Source: DATEKX01 sp963726785
GTDB lineage: Bacteria; Acidobacteriota; Blastocatellia; UBA7656
Length of the DNA stretch: 64,000 nucleotides
Assembly: GCA_963726785.1 (NCBI GenBank)
Contig: CAVSDJ010000007.1
Span: forward strand, 2,232,001-2,296,000
Direction of reading: 5' to 3'
Below the pieces are notes generated by a model. It did not search any database. It was not told where the DNA came from and saw nothing but the letters and a program-made list of their open reading frames with translations. Positions 50,807-58,589 of this stretch are shown piece after piece (positions within the stretch are counted from its first letter, which is position 1; every line of letters begins with the position of its first letter). A program made the position numbers and the translations under genes.

Positions 50807-51012
50807 AGTCGCGTACGAAATGGCTTGAATGAATGGACGCCGCCGCGCCGCAAGCAAGCGAGATTGCTCCGGGTAATCACCGCGCCGCAGAAGCGATTAG
50901 ATGAGTCAGCAAATAGAAACAGTGAGAGGCATGCCATAGGCTGATACGGCATCAATGATGTAGGAAGCAAGCGGCGCGGCATCGGGCGCGGCAGCGTGTG
51001 ACAAGACACGAT
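50807..51012 (+). repeat. ORF-less structured cassette, family B copy 11
   Basis: Starts AGTCGCGTACGAAATGGC. Outer arm GACGCCGCCGCGCCGC; 3' half shared with copy 8. Confidence 0.72.
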
Positions 51013-51115
51013 GTCTAACTATTGCATGCAGCGGAGCGCAGTATGCACACTCCAAATGAATCGCGCTGGCTGAGTCGGTCTGTATCAACGCGCCCGCTGA
51101 TGCTAGTCGTTATAC
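51013..51115 (+). repeat. attC site (type b)
   Basis: Boxes GTCTAAC / GTTATAC. Body identical to 33423. Confidence 0.92.
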
Positions 51116-51274
51116 GCTCGCGTACGAGAAGGCTTGAATACTCATACGCCTCCGCGCTTGCGAGTCTGCAGAGACTTTCAGTGAGGAGCCGCGCTTTAGT
51201 TGACTGGTTCGGGATTGAAATCTATGTTGAGAGCGCGGCCAGAGGGCGCGGAGGCGTGGTTGCAAAGACGCGAG
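51116..51274 (+). repeat. ORF-less structured cassette, family A copy 13
   Basis: 5' arm TACGCCTCCGCGC with GCGCGGAGGCGT; inner GCCGCGCTTT with GAGCGCGGC. Confidence 0.76.
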
Positions 51275-51377
51275 GTCTAACTACAGCATGCAGCGGAGCG
51301 CGGTAAGCACGTTTCACATGGTTTGCGATAGCTGAGTAGGTCTACGCCAACGCGCCCGCTGATACTGGGCGTTAGGC
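51275..51377 (+). repeat. attC site (type b)
   Basis: Boxes GTCTAAC / GTTAGGC. Confidence 0.92.
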
Positions 51378-51450
51378 GCTTGCGACCAAACGCAGACGCA
51401 GCATAGGATAGAGAAAGAGGAAAAACACTCCACGAATAACTCAAAGACAT

Positions 51451-51807
51451 ATGACAGCAAAAAGAACTGAGAAGCTCCTGAAACAAGCATTGCTCGACGA
51501 AGGTGAAATGCAGCACGAGCTTTATGAATATGAGTTGGAAGAGCTATTAGATGAATGGAAGGCATCTATGGCTAAAGACAAAGATGACTACATCTTTGCA
51601 GTGACAGAAAATAGCGGCCACGTGGCAATGGTATTGATAGAGAAATCAGGACAAGTACATATCAATGAGCAGGCAAGGGAGAGGCTGAAAGCGCTGTGGC
51701 CTGCTGCATATGAGAGCAACATAAAGAAATTGATACCGGCGTTTGCCGAACAACTGAACGAAGGTGAGATACCAGTAAGCGGAGTAAAAACAGTTGAAGC
51801 GTCATGA
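51451..51807 (+). CDS. Conserved hypothetical protein, copy 2
   Basis: 118 residues, identical to 31730-32086. The upstream A-run has one more A here, which closes the frame 5' of ATG 51451 and supports this start for both copies. The following attC is also shared. Confidence 0.65.
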   Translation: MTAKRTEKLLKQALLDEGEMQHELYEYELEELLDEWKASMAKDKDDYIFAVTENSGHVAMVLIEKSGQVHINEQARERLKALWPAAYESNIKKLIPAFAEQLNEGEIPVSGVKTVEAS

Positions 51808-51816
51808 TGATGCCGC

Positions 51817-51909
51817 GCCTAACAAATGCGTGCAGTGGAGCGCGGCGAGCGATCTTCTTATGGTTCCACGAGTGTTCCGCGCCGCGCCCACTGACGCATA
51901 GCGTTAGAC
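51817..51909 (+). repeat. attC site (type d)
   Basis: Boxes GCCTAAC / GTTAGAC. Confidence 0.92.
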
Positions 51910-52110
51910 AGTCGCGTACGAAATACTGTAAGTGAACGTACGCCGCCGCGCCGCAAGTAGGCGAGATTGATTTGAGAAATCGCCGCGCCGCAGAAGCGTA
52001 TAGTAGAATTAGCAAATGAACAGGCTAGGTTCACTAGAAGTGAGAGGAAGACAAGTAGGCATGTGCAAGCGGCGCGGCAGAAGGCGCAGCGGCGTGTGAG
52101 AAGACACGAT
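51910..52110 (+). repeat. ORF-less structured cassette, family B copy 12
   Basis: Starts AGTCGCGTACGAAATACTG. Inner CGCCGCGCCGC with GCGGCGCGGC; outer ACGCCGCCGCGCC with GGCGCAGCGGCGT. Confidence 0.75.
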
Positions 52111-52210
52111 GTCTAACTACAGCATGCAGCGGAGCGCGGTGGTATTGTCTTAAAAGTTTAATGCCCCATATAGTATGCCGTTGTATCCATCGGTCACAAT
52201 CCTAGTTTGA

Positions 52211-52423
52211 TTATTTCAAGAATGCAATAGGTCGCGCAGCCTCTTGTAGTTCATTCACTGCTACCCGCCTTAATCTCTCTCTCACCCATGATGAAAGAGG
52301 GATTCCAGCCAGTCTAGCCGCATCCTTGAAAGCCTCTTTCTCATCGGCTTCTACCCTCACCAATAAACTCTCATTCCTTAATTGATCTACCTCTTTTGGT
52401 GGTCGGCCTCGTTTCTTTTTCAT
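52211..52423 (-). CDS. Ribbon-helix-helix type regulator
   Basis: 70 residues from the ATG at 52423 (MKKKRGRPPKEVDQLRNESLLVRVEADEKEAFKDAARLAGIPLSSWVRERLRRVAVNELQEAARPIAFLK). The AT-hook-like KKKRGRPPK start is followed by a CopG/MobC-like RHH core, SLLVRVEADEKEAFKDAARLAGIPLSSWVRERLRRVA. A divergent palindrome lies between this gene and the transposase promoter, so it probably autoregulates. Confidence 0.75.
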   Translation of the reverse strand: MKKKRGRPPKEVDQLRNESLLVRVEADEKEAFKDAARLAGIPLSSWVRERLRRVAVNELQEAARPIAFLK

Positions 52424-52445
52424 ATCGCTATTATATACGCAAAAT

Positions 52446-52483
52446 ATATACAAATCAAGTACGAAATATCTTGACTTGTATAT
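52446..52483 (+). promoter_or_regulatory. Operator palindrome overlapping the -35 box
   Basis: ATATACAAATCAAG (52446-52459) and CTTGACTTGTATAT (52470-52483) are inverted repeats matching at 13 of 14 positions. Confidence 0.6.
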
Positions 52484-52499
52484 TAATTAGATATACAAT
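52471..52499 (+). promoter_or_regulatory. Rightward promoter toward transposase 2
   Basis: TTGACT (52471-52476), 17-bp spacer, TACAAT (52494-52499). Overlaps the operator palindrome. Confidence 0.6.
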
Positions 52500-52535
52500 A
52501 ATTCCTGTAGTTAGGTGATTGAAAATTAAAAGGTT

Positions 52536-52570
52536 AAAGGCTCTAATGACTGGTAATCACTAGAGCCTTT
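52536..52570 (+). terminator. Hairpin upstream of transposase 2
   Basis: AAAGGCTCTA (52536-52545) pairs with TAGAGCCTTT (52561-52570), followed by ATTG. Terminator-like, between promoter and transposase; it could limit transposase expression. Confidence 0.55.
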
Positions 52571-52652
52571 ATTGAAACTAACGCGATTGCTCACGTCAGA
52601 TTCCGCAAATCAATTGTGAGTCAATCGCCAGAGAAAGGCAAGGCTCACAATT

Positions 52653-53627
52653 ATGAATTGCATTGAATGTCAAGGCACTGCTAAGAAGAATGGAAAAGAC
52701 GTTAATGGCGTTCAGCGTTATCGCTGTAATGTATGCGCCAAAACTTTTGCTGAACCTCAGAACAAACCGCTTGGCAAGATGTACATGCCGATTGAAACAG
52801 CCGGAGCATGTTTAAGACTCTTGCTTGAAGGCTGTTCTCTCCGAAGTGTTGAAAGACTCACTGGCATAAATATCAACACACTCATGAAGCTTCTTGTTAT
52901 CGCTGGCGAGAAGTGCGAGAAGTTTCTTGAAGAGAGAATCCAAAACGTACCTGTCAAAGACGTTGAAGCTGATGAACTTTGGTGCTTTGTTTCTATGAAA
53001 GAAAAGACTGTTAAACAGAAAACCAAAGACGGCATGCAGTGGGACTATGAAGTAGTAGACAAGCTTGGCGATGCTTATACCTTTGTCGGATTCGAGCGCA
53101 ACACAAAGCTAGTCCTGGCATGGCATCTTGGCAAACGCTCTGCCGAAGATACGCGCATCTTCACAAAGAAACTTGCGCGTGCTACCTATGATGAGAGATT
53201 CCAAGTCACGACAGATGGTTTCTCACCTTATCGCTACAACATGGTACGCGAGCTTGAGCACAAGGGCATTGACTACGCGCAACTCATCAAGAAGTATGCT
53301 ACTCCCGAAGGCGACGAACATCGTTACTCGCCACCCGTTGTGGTGGATATAACAACGGAAGTTATCTTTGGCGAACCTGCACCCGCAAGAATCTGCACAA
53401 GTACAGTTGAGCGTAACAACCTGACCATACGAATGCAGATGCGAAGATTCACACGCTTGACGAATGGCTTTTCAAAGAAGTGGGAGAACTTGAAAGCTGC
53501 GCTGGCTCTGTTCTTCGCTTATTACAACTTTTGCCGCAAGCATAGCAGCATTGACAAACAGACACCTGCGATGGCGAGCGGCCTAACAGATCACGTTTGG
53601 AGCATCACCGAGCTATTAGCCGCATAG
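52653..53627 (+). CDS. IS1-family transposase (long, zinc-ribbon form)
   Basis: 324 residues. Zinc ribbon CIECQGTAKKNGKDVNGVQRYRCNVC (3-28), HTH CSLRSVERLTGININTLMKLLVIAGEKCEKFLEERI, then DVEADELWCFVSMKE, FQVTTDGFSPYRYN and STVERNNLTIRMQMRRFTRLTNGFSKKWENLKAALALFFAYYNFCRKHSSIDKQTPAMASGLTDHVWS. The C-terminal 60 residues are almost the same as in transposase 1; the N-terminal half is more diverged. Confidence 0.9.
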   Translation: MNCIECQGTAKKNGKDVNGVQRYRCNVCAKTFAEPQNKPLGKMYMPIETAGACLRLLLEGCSLRSVERLTGININTLMKLLVIAGEKCEKFLEERIQNVPVKDVEADELWCFVSMKEKTVKQKTKDGMQWDYEVVDKLGDAYTFVGFERNTKLVLAWHLGKRSAEDTRIFTKKLARATYDERFQVTTDGFSPYRYNMVRELEHKGIDYAQLIKKYATPEGDEHRYSPPVVVDITTEVIFGEPAPARICTSTVERNNLTIRMQMRRFTRLTNGFSKKWENLKAALALFFAYYNFCRKHSSIDKQTPAMASGLTDHVWSITELLAA

Positions 53628-53636
53628 GAGATGAAC

Positions 53637-53843
53637 ATGACCATAGATCAATTAACAGACTTAGCATGGGAAGTGACGGACGAACTAGAGCCAGCCCGTA
53701 GCTTTGATGTTTTCGACGTGAGCGAAACTCACATTGTTTTTCAATCCGAGCATGGGTTGAAACGTGTATGCGTGGCATGTTTGGATAGTTACTTACTGAA
53801 AGAGCAAATCATACGCACAATTTTTCTTTTGAAAGAAAGCTAA
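53637..53843 (+). CDS. Conserved accessory gene downstream of transposase
   Basis: 68 residues, MTIDQLTDLAWEVTDELEPARSFDVFDVSETHIVFQSEHGLKRVCVACLDSY... Homologue of 46478-46678, with 30 or more identical residues in the first 45. Starts 9 bp after the transposase stop. Retention behind two diverged transposases argues for a role in transposition or its control. Confidence 0.68.
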   Translation: MTIDQLTDLAWEVTDELEPARSFDVFDVSETHIVFQSEHGLKRVCVACLDSYLLKEQIIRTIFLLKES

Positions 53844-53931
53844 ATTAGCTTATAATAATTGTTGGCATTTCACAGGGGACATGTCTTCTAGCGTTACGTT
53901 GATGTAACTTTGACAATTTTATTAAAAGATT

Positions 53932-54019
53932 CAGGGGCGGAGTTCTCCTAGTTCTACCGCCCCTGATGCGATGGCTGAAGTAGCAGCTTCAGGCATCGGC
54001 TCGTAACCTCAAAGGTTAC
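53932..54019 (+). other. Three consecutive hairpins
   Basis: CAGGGGCGG (53932-53940) with CCGCCCCTG (53957-53965). GATG-CTGAAG (53970-53980) with CTTCAG-CATC (53987-53997). GTAACCT (54003-54009) with AGGTTAC (54013-54019). They lie 3' of both the accessory gene and the - strand gene at 54038. Could be terminators or a structured RNA. Confidence 0.5.
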
Positions 54020-54037
54020 AGTTAGAAAAGGGCCGTT

Positions 54038-54190
54038 CTAATCCTTATCCGTAAGGACGATGAGCGGCCCGCCGTCTTTTGCGACATTCCCATTCTTCCC
54101 CTGTGGGAATTCCAACGTAATCGAATCAGGTCCAACGATCACGTTTACGGGAACACGCTTACCAACAAAGGTTATACGAAGCGTTCTCAT
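54038..54190 (-). CDS. 50-aa hypothetical protein
   Basis: MRTLRITFVGKRVPVNVIVG..., rich in short strands, on the - strand. AGGAAGGAAACA precedes the ATG at 54190; an upstream extension to 54310 lacks a ribosome site. Looks like a small beta-barrel or OB-like protein; no family recognised. Confidence 0.5.
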   Translation of the reverse strand: MRTLRITFVGKRVPVNVIVGPDSITLEFPQGKNGNVAKDGGPLIVLTDKD

Positions 54191-54322
54191 TGTTTCCTTC
54201 CTATAGTTGGTTTTTCCTCGATACTGACGCATCGAAGAGTTGCGCTTACAGCCAGAGCCTTGAGCGCAACGTCGTCGGGGTGGAAACTTACCCCATGTTT
54301 CAAAGAGCACGTTACAATAACA

Positions 54323-54571
54323 TCATGCCGTCTTTGCTAGATTTGACTCCCACTTTGTAAGTATAAACACGTTGCCACCTATATTCCTGAATCGCTTTTG
54401 TGAATCCCTCATCAATCCGGTTGCAAGTGTTGGCTTTGTCGGAGTCAACCCCGCCGCATTAACGGCTTGCAAGATTTCATTCAGGTGCAGTTGATGGTTT
54501 GCTTTGCTTAGAGTTGCTTCGGCAACATCGCCGTATGTCAGGCGACCGCCACCATTATTAGCACGAGGCAT
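54323..54571 (-). CDS. Winged-helix (HARE-HTH-like) protein
   Basis: 82 residues. TYGDVAEATLSKANHQLHLNEILQAVNAAGLTPTKPTLATGLMRDSQKRFRNIGGNVFILTKWE follows the HARE-HTH pattern (HL.EI...... G......L...L..D...RF...G.G.F.L). DNA binding is inferred. A winged-helix gene is also in transposon 1, suggesting a shared function. Confidence 0.6.
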   Translation of the reverse strand: MPRANNGGGRLTYGDVAEATLSKANHQLHLNEILQAVNAAGLTPTKPTLATGLMRDSQKRFRNIGGNVFILTKWESNLAKTA

Positions 54572-54926
54572 TTGCAGGTCATTCAGTAGTGAGCGGCGTA
54601 TACTGCGACCCGTGCAACAACATAGAATGTATCTGTGATGGACATAACCAAAACAGAGCCAATCCTAATCAAGTCAAACCATCTAATGTTGGCTCTGAAA
54701 TGCTACTGAGCTTGTTTGTACTGTTGATGCTGCTTAGATACAGAAACTAAGCAAAAAGGCTGACAACTTAATTTCTTTATCGCTCTATTGGCGATTTAAT
54801 ATCTGTCTGCGCGATTGTAGCTGAAAATACACAGGAGTCAAACGAAAATCAGGCTGGATTGATATGCGGGAAGTCAATTAAACTTCCGGTTCAAACGTTA
54901 CTTTAGGTGCAAAGCCATTCTGACCT

Positions 54927-55907
54927 GTGAGAAAGACACTTGAACAAAAACGCAGAGCAGCCAAAGCTAGAGAGGAACGGCTTAGGAAGCCGTCAGAAGA
55001 GAAGTCTAAAAACATAAGTTCACCTATTCCCGTTATAGCGCCGCGCGCTTCGCGCACTACTAATAAGGATAAGGATGAAGCAAATGAGCATCCCAAAGAA
55101 AACAGAAAAAAGGATGATGAAAACAAAAGCGAGAAGAGGAAAGCAAATAGTATGAGCGCCGTTCTCTCTTTGGTTTTCATAGGCGTTCTCTTCGTTGTTA
55201 CTTTCGCTTTTGCTTTCCATTATTGGCAACAAAAAAACTATACCATTGCTCTCAGATGGTCTTTTCTCGCCTATCTTTTTGTAGGTCTGGGTATTGCCTT
55301 CGCCTTGCACTATTACGTGGTTGAGCCTAGAGAGGCCGCTAACACCGACCCTATACCTCCCACACCCACAGATCGAGCATGGCTGTCTGTTGACGTAATT
55401 CCTAATGGCCCTTTTATCTATCGCGGCGATACTGGCAACTTGTCGGTACGGTTCACTATTAAAAACACAGGCCGTTCGGTCGCTAATGAAGTTGAGATTC
55501 ACGCAAAAGCATTCGCCGTAACATGGGGGGATGCAATTTTCACTGAGCCAGCTAACCAGCAAAAAGAACTCTGTGGAAGTATTGAGCCTAAACTGACTCC
55601 CATAGGCATTACAGTATTTCCAGACAGCCCTGAGACTATTGATTTTACTTTCGGGATTACCAAACAAGAAATGGAAGCCCACCGAATTGAGAACACTAAC
55701 ATGGTGGCTCTTGTCTTGGTTGGATGCGTTGATTATTTGTCCAGCAATCATCCGTCTCATCACCAGACTGGCTTTATCTACGAAATTAAATTCTCCGACC
55801 TTAAAAAAGACCCCGCACACCCCTTTACTATGAGAATCGGACAAGAGGTTCCCACAGACAAACTTCTGCTTATAAAATATTTCTTTGGTGGAGACTACGC
55901 TAATTGA
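54927..55907 (+). CDS. Cargo gene: membrane protein with extracytoplasmic domain
   Basis: 326 residues from GTG 54927. A highly charged cytoplasmic N-terminus (1-70, Lys/Glu-rich) is followed by two membrane helices (about 77-95 and 108-128). An extracytoplasmic beta-sandwich follows (DRAWLSVDVIPNGPFIYRGDTGNLSVRFTIKNTGRSVANEVEIHAKAF...). The NTGRSVANxVxIxAxxF pattern is common in small membrane proteins of unknown function. AT-rich, unlike the array. Confidence 0.65.
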   Translation: MRKTLEQKRRAAKAREERLRKPSEEKSKNISSPIPVIAPRASRTTNKDKDEANEHPKENRKKDDENKSEKRKANSMSAVLSLVFIGVLFVVTFAFAFHYWQQKNYTIALRWSFLAYLFVGLGIAFALHYYVVEPREAANTDPIPPTPTDRAWLSVDVIPNGPFIYRGDTGNLSVRFTIKNTGRSVANEVEIHAKAFAVTWGDAIFTEPANQQKELCGSIEPKLTPIGITVFPDSPETIDFTFGITKQEMEAHRIENTNMVALVLVGCVDYLSSNHPSHHQTGFIYEIKFSDLKKDPAHPFTMRIGQEVPTDKLLLIKYFFGGDYAN

Positions 55908-56426
55908 GAAAACCATAAAAGCGGAAATAATTAGTACCGAAAGCAACAAAACCTTAAGACAATACCAGCGCGGTAAGCTGGTTTGAAAAGGCTTGGGCTA
56001 GCTGAGTTAGTCTGAATCAACGCGCCCGCTGATACTGGGCGTTAGACCGACAGGAGAGAACAGGCAAGAGGGGATGTAATGTTTTATGGGTTTTAGACAT
56101 TACCTCATGTTTAAGCAGGCGAGGGCCGAAAATACTCACAGCGTATTCAGAAACGTATCTATGAATACTAAACCTACAACCACCAAACATAGGAGGCAAC
56201 GTATATGGACAACGACTTACAGGCAGCCACCCCAGACAGCCTTCAGCATCTTGAGATATTGTTTGAGACAGGGGATGATGATAAGGATCGTGATACTGGA
56301 GTGTTACTTGAGTTGCTTGCTCAAGACAACCGACTACTTGCTACTTATTATCATTCAGGGTTCCCTGATCATCCCTATCCAAATGCGACCGGTTTCTATG
56401 AGAGGCTAGAGATCCAAGGAACCGTA

Positions 56427-57638
56427 ACCCCTTGTATCTTGAAAAAGTCAGCCTGAGCTGACAACAATCTATCCAAGGACGCTTGGATAGCGGGCAAGAT
56501 GAGTCTGCGTCGCTCCTGAGGCCCTTGAGCCTGTTCAGTAGACAAGACCTCTTGCTTCAACTCGTTGCTTGTAAGGTCGCACGGTATCTTAGGCATCAGC
56601 TCGCTCTGTTAGCCTGCATTCACAAGGTTGACCTCAACGAGTAATTCCATTCGAGGTGTTGATTATGTCTTTACCATCTTTAGGCATTGACATCGCTAAA
56701 GCCACTTTCCACGCCTGCCTTCTGCGTGATGAGAAACTTCGCCACAAAGTATTCACTAACAACGAGGCTGGCTTTAATCAACTGAGGGCCTGGCTTTCAC
56801 ATCACAAAGTCAGCCGCGCTCACGCTTGCCTTGAAGCTACCGCATCCTACGGCGATGAGTTGGCCCACTTCCTTTATAATGCAGGCCACCCGGTCAGCAT
56901 CGTCAACCCTGCTCGCATCAAAGGATTCGCTCAATCGCAGATGGCTCGCAACAAGACTGACAAACTCGACTCGACCATCATAGCCCGCTTCTGCCAATCG
57001 CAACGGCCTGCCGAGTGGTCCCCGCCCCCCTCTGAAATCGCGCATTTGCAAAGAGTTGTGCGGCGTCTGGAAACGCTTCAAGGGATGCGCCAGCAAGAGC
57101 AGAATCGAATCGAGCAGGCAGGGGCAGATCAACTGGTGCTGCGGTCGTTGCAAAACGTCATCCGAATGCTCGACCGTGAGATGGAGGATTTGCGAAAGCT
57201 GATACGGGAGCACATTGACCGCCATCCGGGCTTAAGAGCCGACCGCGAATTGCTGCTGACGATACCGGGCATAGGAGAAGCCACAGTCAACTGGCTGCTG
57301 AGCGAAGTGCAGATGAGGCAGTATCGAAGCGCCAGGCAATTAGCGGCGCACGCGGGGCTGACACCGAGGCGGGAAGAATCTGGCACGAGCGTGCGAGGCA
57401 GGAGTAGGTTATCAAAGAACGGCAACGCCCGACTAAGAAAAGCGTTGTATATGCCGGCCATAGTAGCGAGGCGGCACAATCCGATGGTCAAAAGCTTCTG
57501 TGACCGACTAAGTCAAAGAGGCAAGCGCCCGATGGAGGTCATTGGGGCAGCGATGAGAAAGTTACTACACATCGCCTATGGAGTATTGAAGTCTGGCAAA
57601 GACTTCGATCCTTCACTTGCCTCTTGACTTTCAAGACG
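56427..57638 (+). mobile_element. IS110-family element 2
   Basis: About 1.2 kb, boundaries inferred from restoring the interrupted gene at the shared GTA. The 238-nt leader before the transposase contains a perfect hairpin CTATCCAAG/CTTGGATAG (56469-56490), a candidate bridge-RNA part. No inverted terminal repeats. Confidence 0.7.
56665..57627 (+). CDS. IS110-family transposase
   Basis: 320 residues. LGIDIAKATFHACLL (DEDD first Asp), ARAHACLEATASYGDELAHFLYNAGHPVSIVNPARIKGFAQSQMARNKTDKLDSTIIARFC, then the C-terminal domain IPGIGEATVNWLLSEVQMRQYRSARQLAAHAGLTPRREESGTSVRGRSRLSKNGNARLRKALYMPAI with the catalytic Ser. Short form compared with the transposase at 41544, and only distantly related to it. 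GAGGTG precedes ATG 56665. Intact. Confidence 0.92.
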   Translation: MSLPSLGIDIAKATFHACLLRDEKLRHKVFTNNEAGFNQLRAWLSHHKVSRAHACLEATASYGDELAHFLYNAGHPVSIVNPARIKGFAQSQMARNKTDKLDSTIIARFCQSQRPAEWSPPPSEIAHLQRVVRRLETLQGMRQQEQNRIEQAGADQLVLRSLQNVIRMLDREMEDLRKLIREHIDRHPGLRADRELLLTIPGIGEATVNWLLSEVQMRQYRSARQLAAHAGLTPRREESGTSVRGRSRLSKNGNARLRKALYMPAIVARRHNPMVKSFCDRLSQRGKRPMEVIGAAMRKLLHIAYGVLKSGKDFDPSLAS

Positions 57639-57855
57639 GTATCTACTGATACGTCAGGCTGTAAGCTTAGAATCAAGATCGAACCACAAGGTAACGATCA
57701 TTGGAAATTTGCTTGGCATCTACTTTTCAGGTGGGCATCAGGAAGCTTACGACATACTACGAGAGTCTTTGCCGATATGGGCACTCAATCTTCACTTGGT
57801 AATGAATACATATGGACAGTTAATATTCAACCAGGATCAGGATCCGTAGGGCCCC

Positions 57856-57953
57856 CGACTAATTAACCGCTTAACTGCTCATTTCAGCGGACGTGCATGC
57901 CAATAATTCAACTTCCCGTTGACCACAGCGCGCCGATTAATTCGGCGTTAGGC
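57856..57953 (+). repeat. Divergent attC-like site
   Basis: 3' box GTTAGGC (57947-57953) is clear. The left end CGACTAATTAACCG only roughly pairs with CGATTAATTCGG. No standard 5' box or arms are present. Either a foreign attC type or a decayed site. Confidence 0.5.
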
Positions 57954-58106
57954 CTACGCGGAAGGGGCAAATAGAAACGAAAGCAGCCGATAAACGACGC
58001 TGCTTAGTACAGATGAGCGGTCCGCGAACGATGAGCGGTGCGACCGTCACTGTGAACCCTGCGGCAGAGTAAATGTGCCTTTGGGTGAGGCTGTCTTTGG
58101 AGCGCG
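57954..58106 (+). other. Short cassette without recognised ORF
   Basis: 153 bp. Contains AGATGAGCGGTCCGCG and a repeated GATGAGCGGT motif (58013 and 58030). Boxes GTTAGGC and GTCTAAC do not match each other. Nothing else seen. Confidence 0.45.
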
Positions 58107-58198
58107 GTCTAACAATCGCATCAACCGGAGCGCGCGAAGCGAGTTTCTCATCGTTCCACCATTGCCGTTCGCGCGCCCGGTTATGCTGGGCGTTAGAC
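58107..58198 (+). repeat. attC site (type c, ACCGG arm)
   Basis: Boxes GTCTAAC / GTTAGAC. Confidence 0.92.
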
Positions 58199-58589
58199 CC
58201 TTGCGTCAGCGTGGCGGAGGATCAATGTTCGGGTTGCTAATTGAGCTTGCAGTCAATCTCCGCTTCCTTAGCTCAATCCTGCTCTGCTGCTGCCGCTTGT
58301 TCTTCTTTCTATTACTGGCTGCTGCTTTGCTCCTTGCAATTACTATCTTGCTACGGAGTCTGCTAGCCCTGCTGCTGCCTTGGTCAGACAGATCAGATTG
58401 GTTGAACAAGCGGCAGCACGAAACTATGCTTTTGCTAGGTGAGAAGTCCTTGACTGATGTGGTGCTGGAGAGTCGAGCCATATAGGCAATCAAGCAGAAA
58501 CAGCGGGCAGAGAGGAAGCCGGACAAGCAGAGAAGCAGTTGGGGGAAAGAGGGAAGAGGGAAAGAAGAGGTCTGGTGAAAAGAAGGCGG
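58199..58589 (+). repeat. Cassette family C copy 9
   Basis: The best open copy: GGAGG then ATG 58225 gives 86 codons to 58485 (MFGLLIELAVNLRFLSSILLCCCRLFFFLLLAAALLLAITILLRSLLALLLPWSDRSDWLNKRQHETMLLLGEKSLTDVVLES...). This reads as one membrane helix region plus the shared NKRQ tail, and could be the ancestral frame. Confidence 0.55.

Larger units (their letters stand above)
52141..55966 (+). mobile_element. IS1-family cargo transposon 2
   Basis: 3826 bp. Terminal inverted repeats GGTATTGTCTTAA (52141-52153) and TTAAGACAATACC (55954-55966). 8-bp target duplication AGCGCGGT. Same plan as transposon 1 (leftward regulator, transposase, accessory gene, cargo) but with different ends and cargo. Inserted at the equivalent attC position. 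Confidence 0.87.
52111..56047 (+). repeat. attC site (type b) interrupted by an IS1-family transposon
   Basis: Left GTCTAACTACAGCATGCAGC to AGCGCGGT (52133-52140), right AGCGCGGTAAGC (55967 on) to GTTAGAC (56041-56047). Confidence 0.87.
56205..57866 (+). pseudogene. Hypothetical protein gene interrupted by IS110
   Basis: N-terminal part 56205-56426 (MDNDLQAATPDSLQHLEILFETGDDDKDRDTGVLLELLAQDNRLLATYYHSGFPDHPYPNATGFYERLEIQGTV) and C-terminal part from 57642 (STDTSGCKLRIKIEPQGNDHWKFAWHLLFRWASGSLRHTTRVFADMGTQSSLGNEYIWTVNI...) join in frame at a shared GTA. Together about 149 residues, probably a beta-sandwich. ATAGGAGG precedes ATG 56205. The IS splits it. Confidence 0.65.

Noticed and set aside
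55020..55949. 309-codon - strand ORF
   Set aside because: Opposite the membrane-protein gene 54927-55907, which has clear helices and a beta-sandwich pattern.
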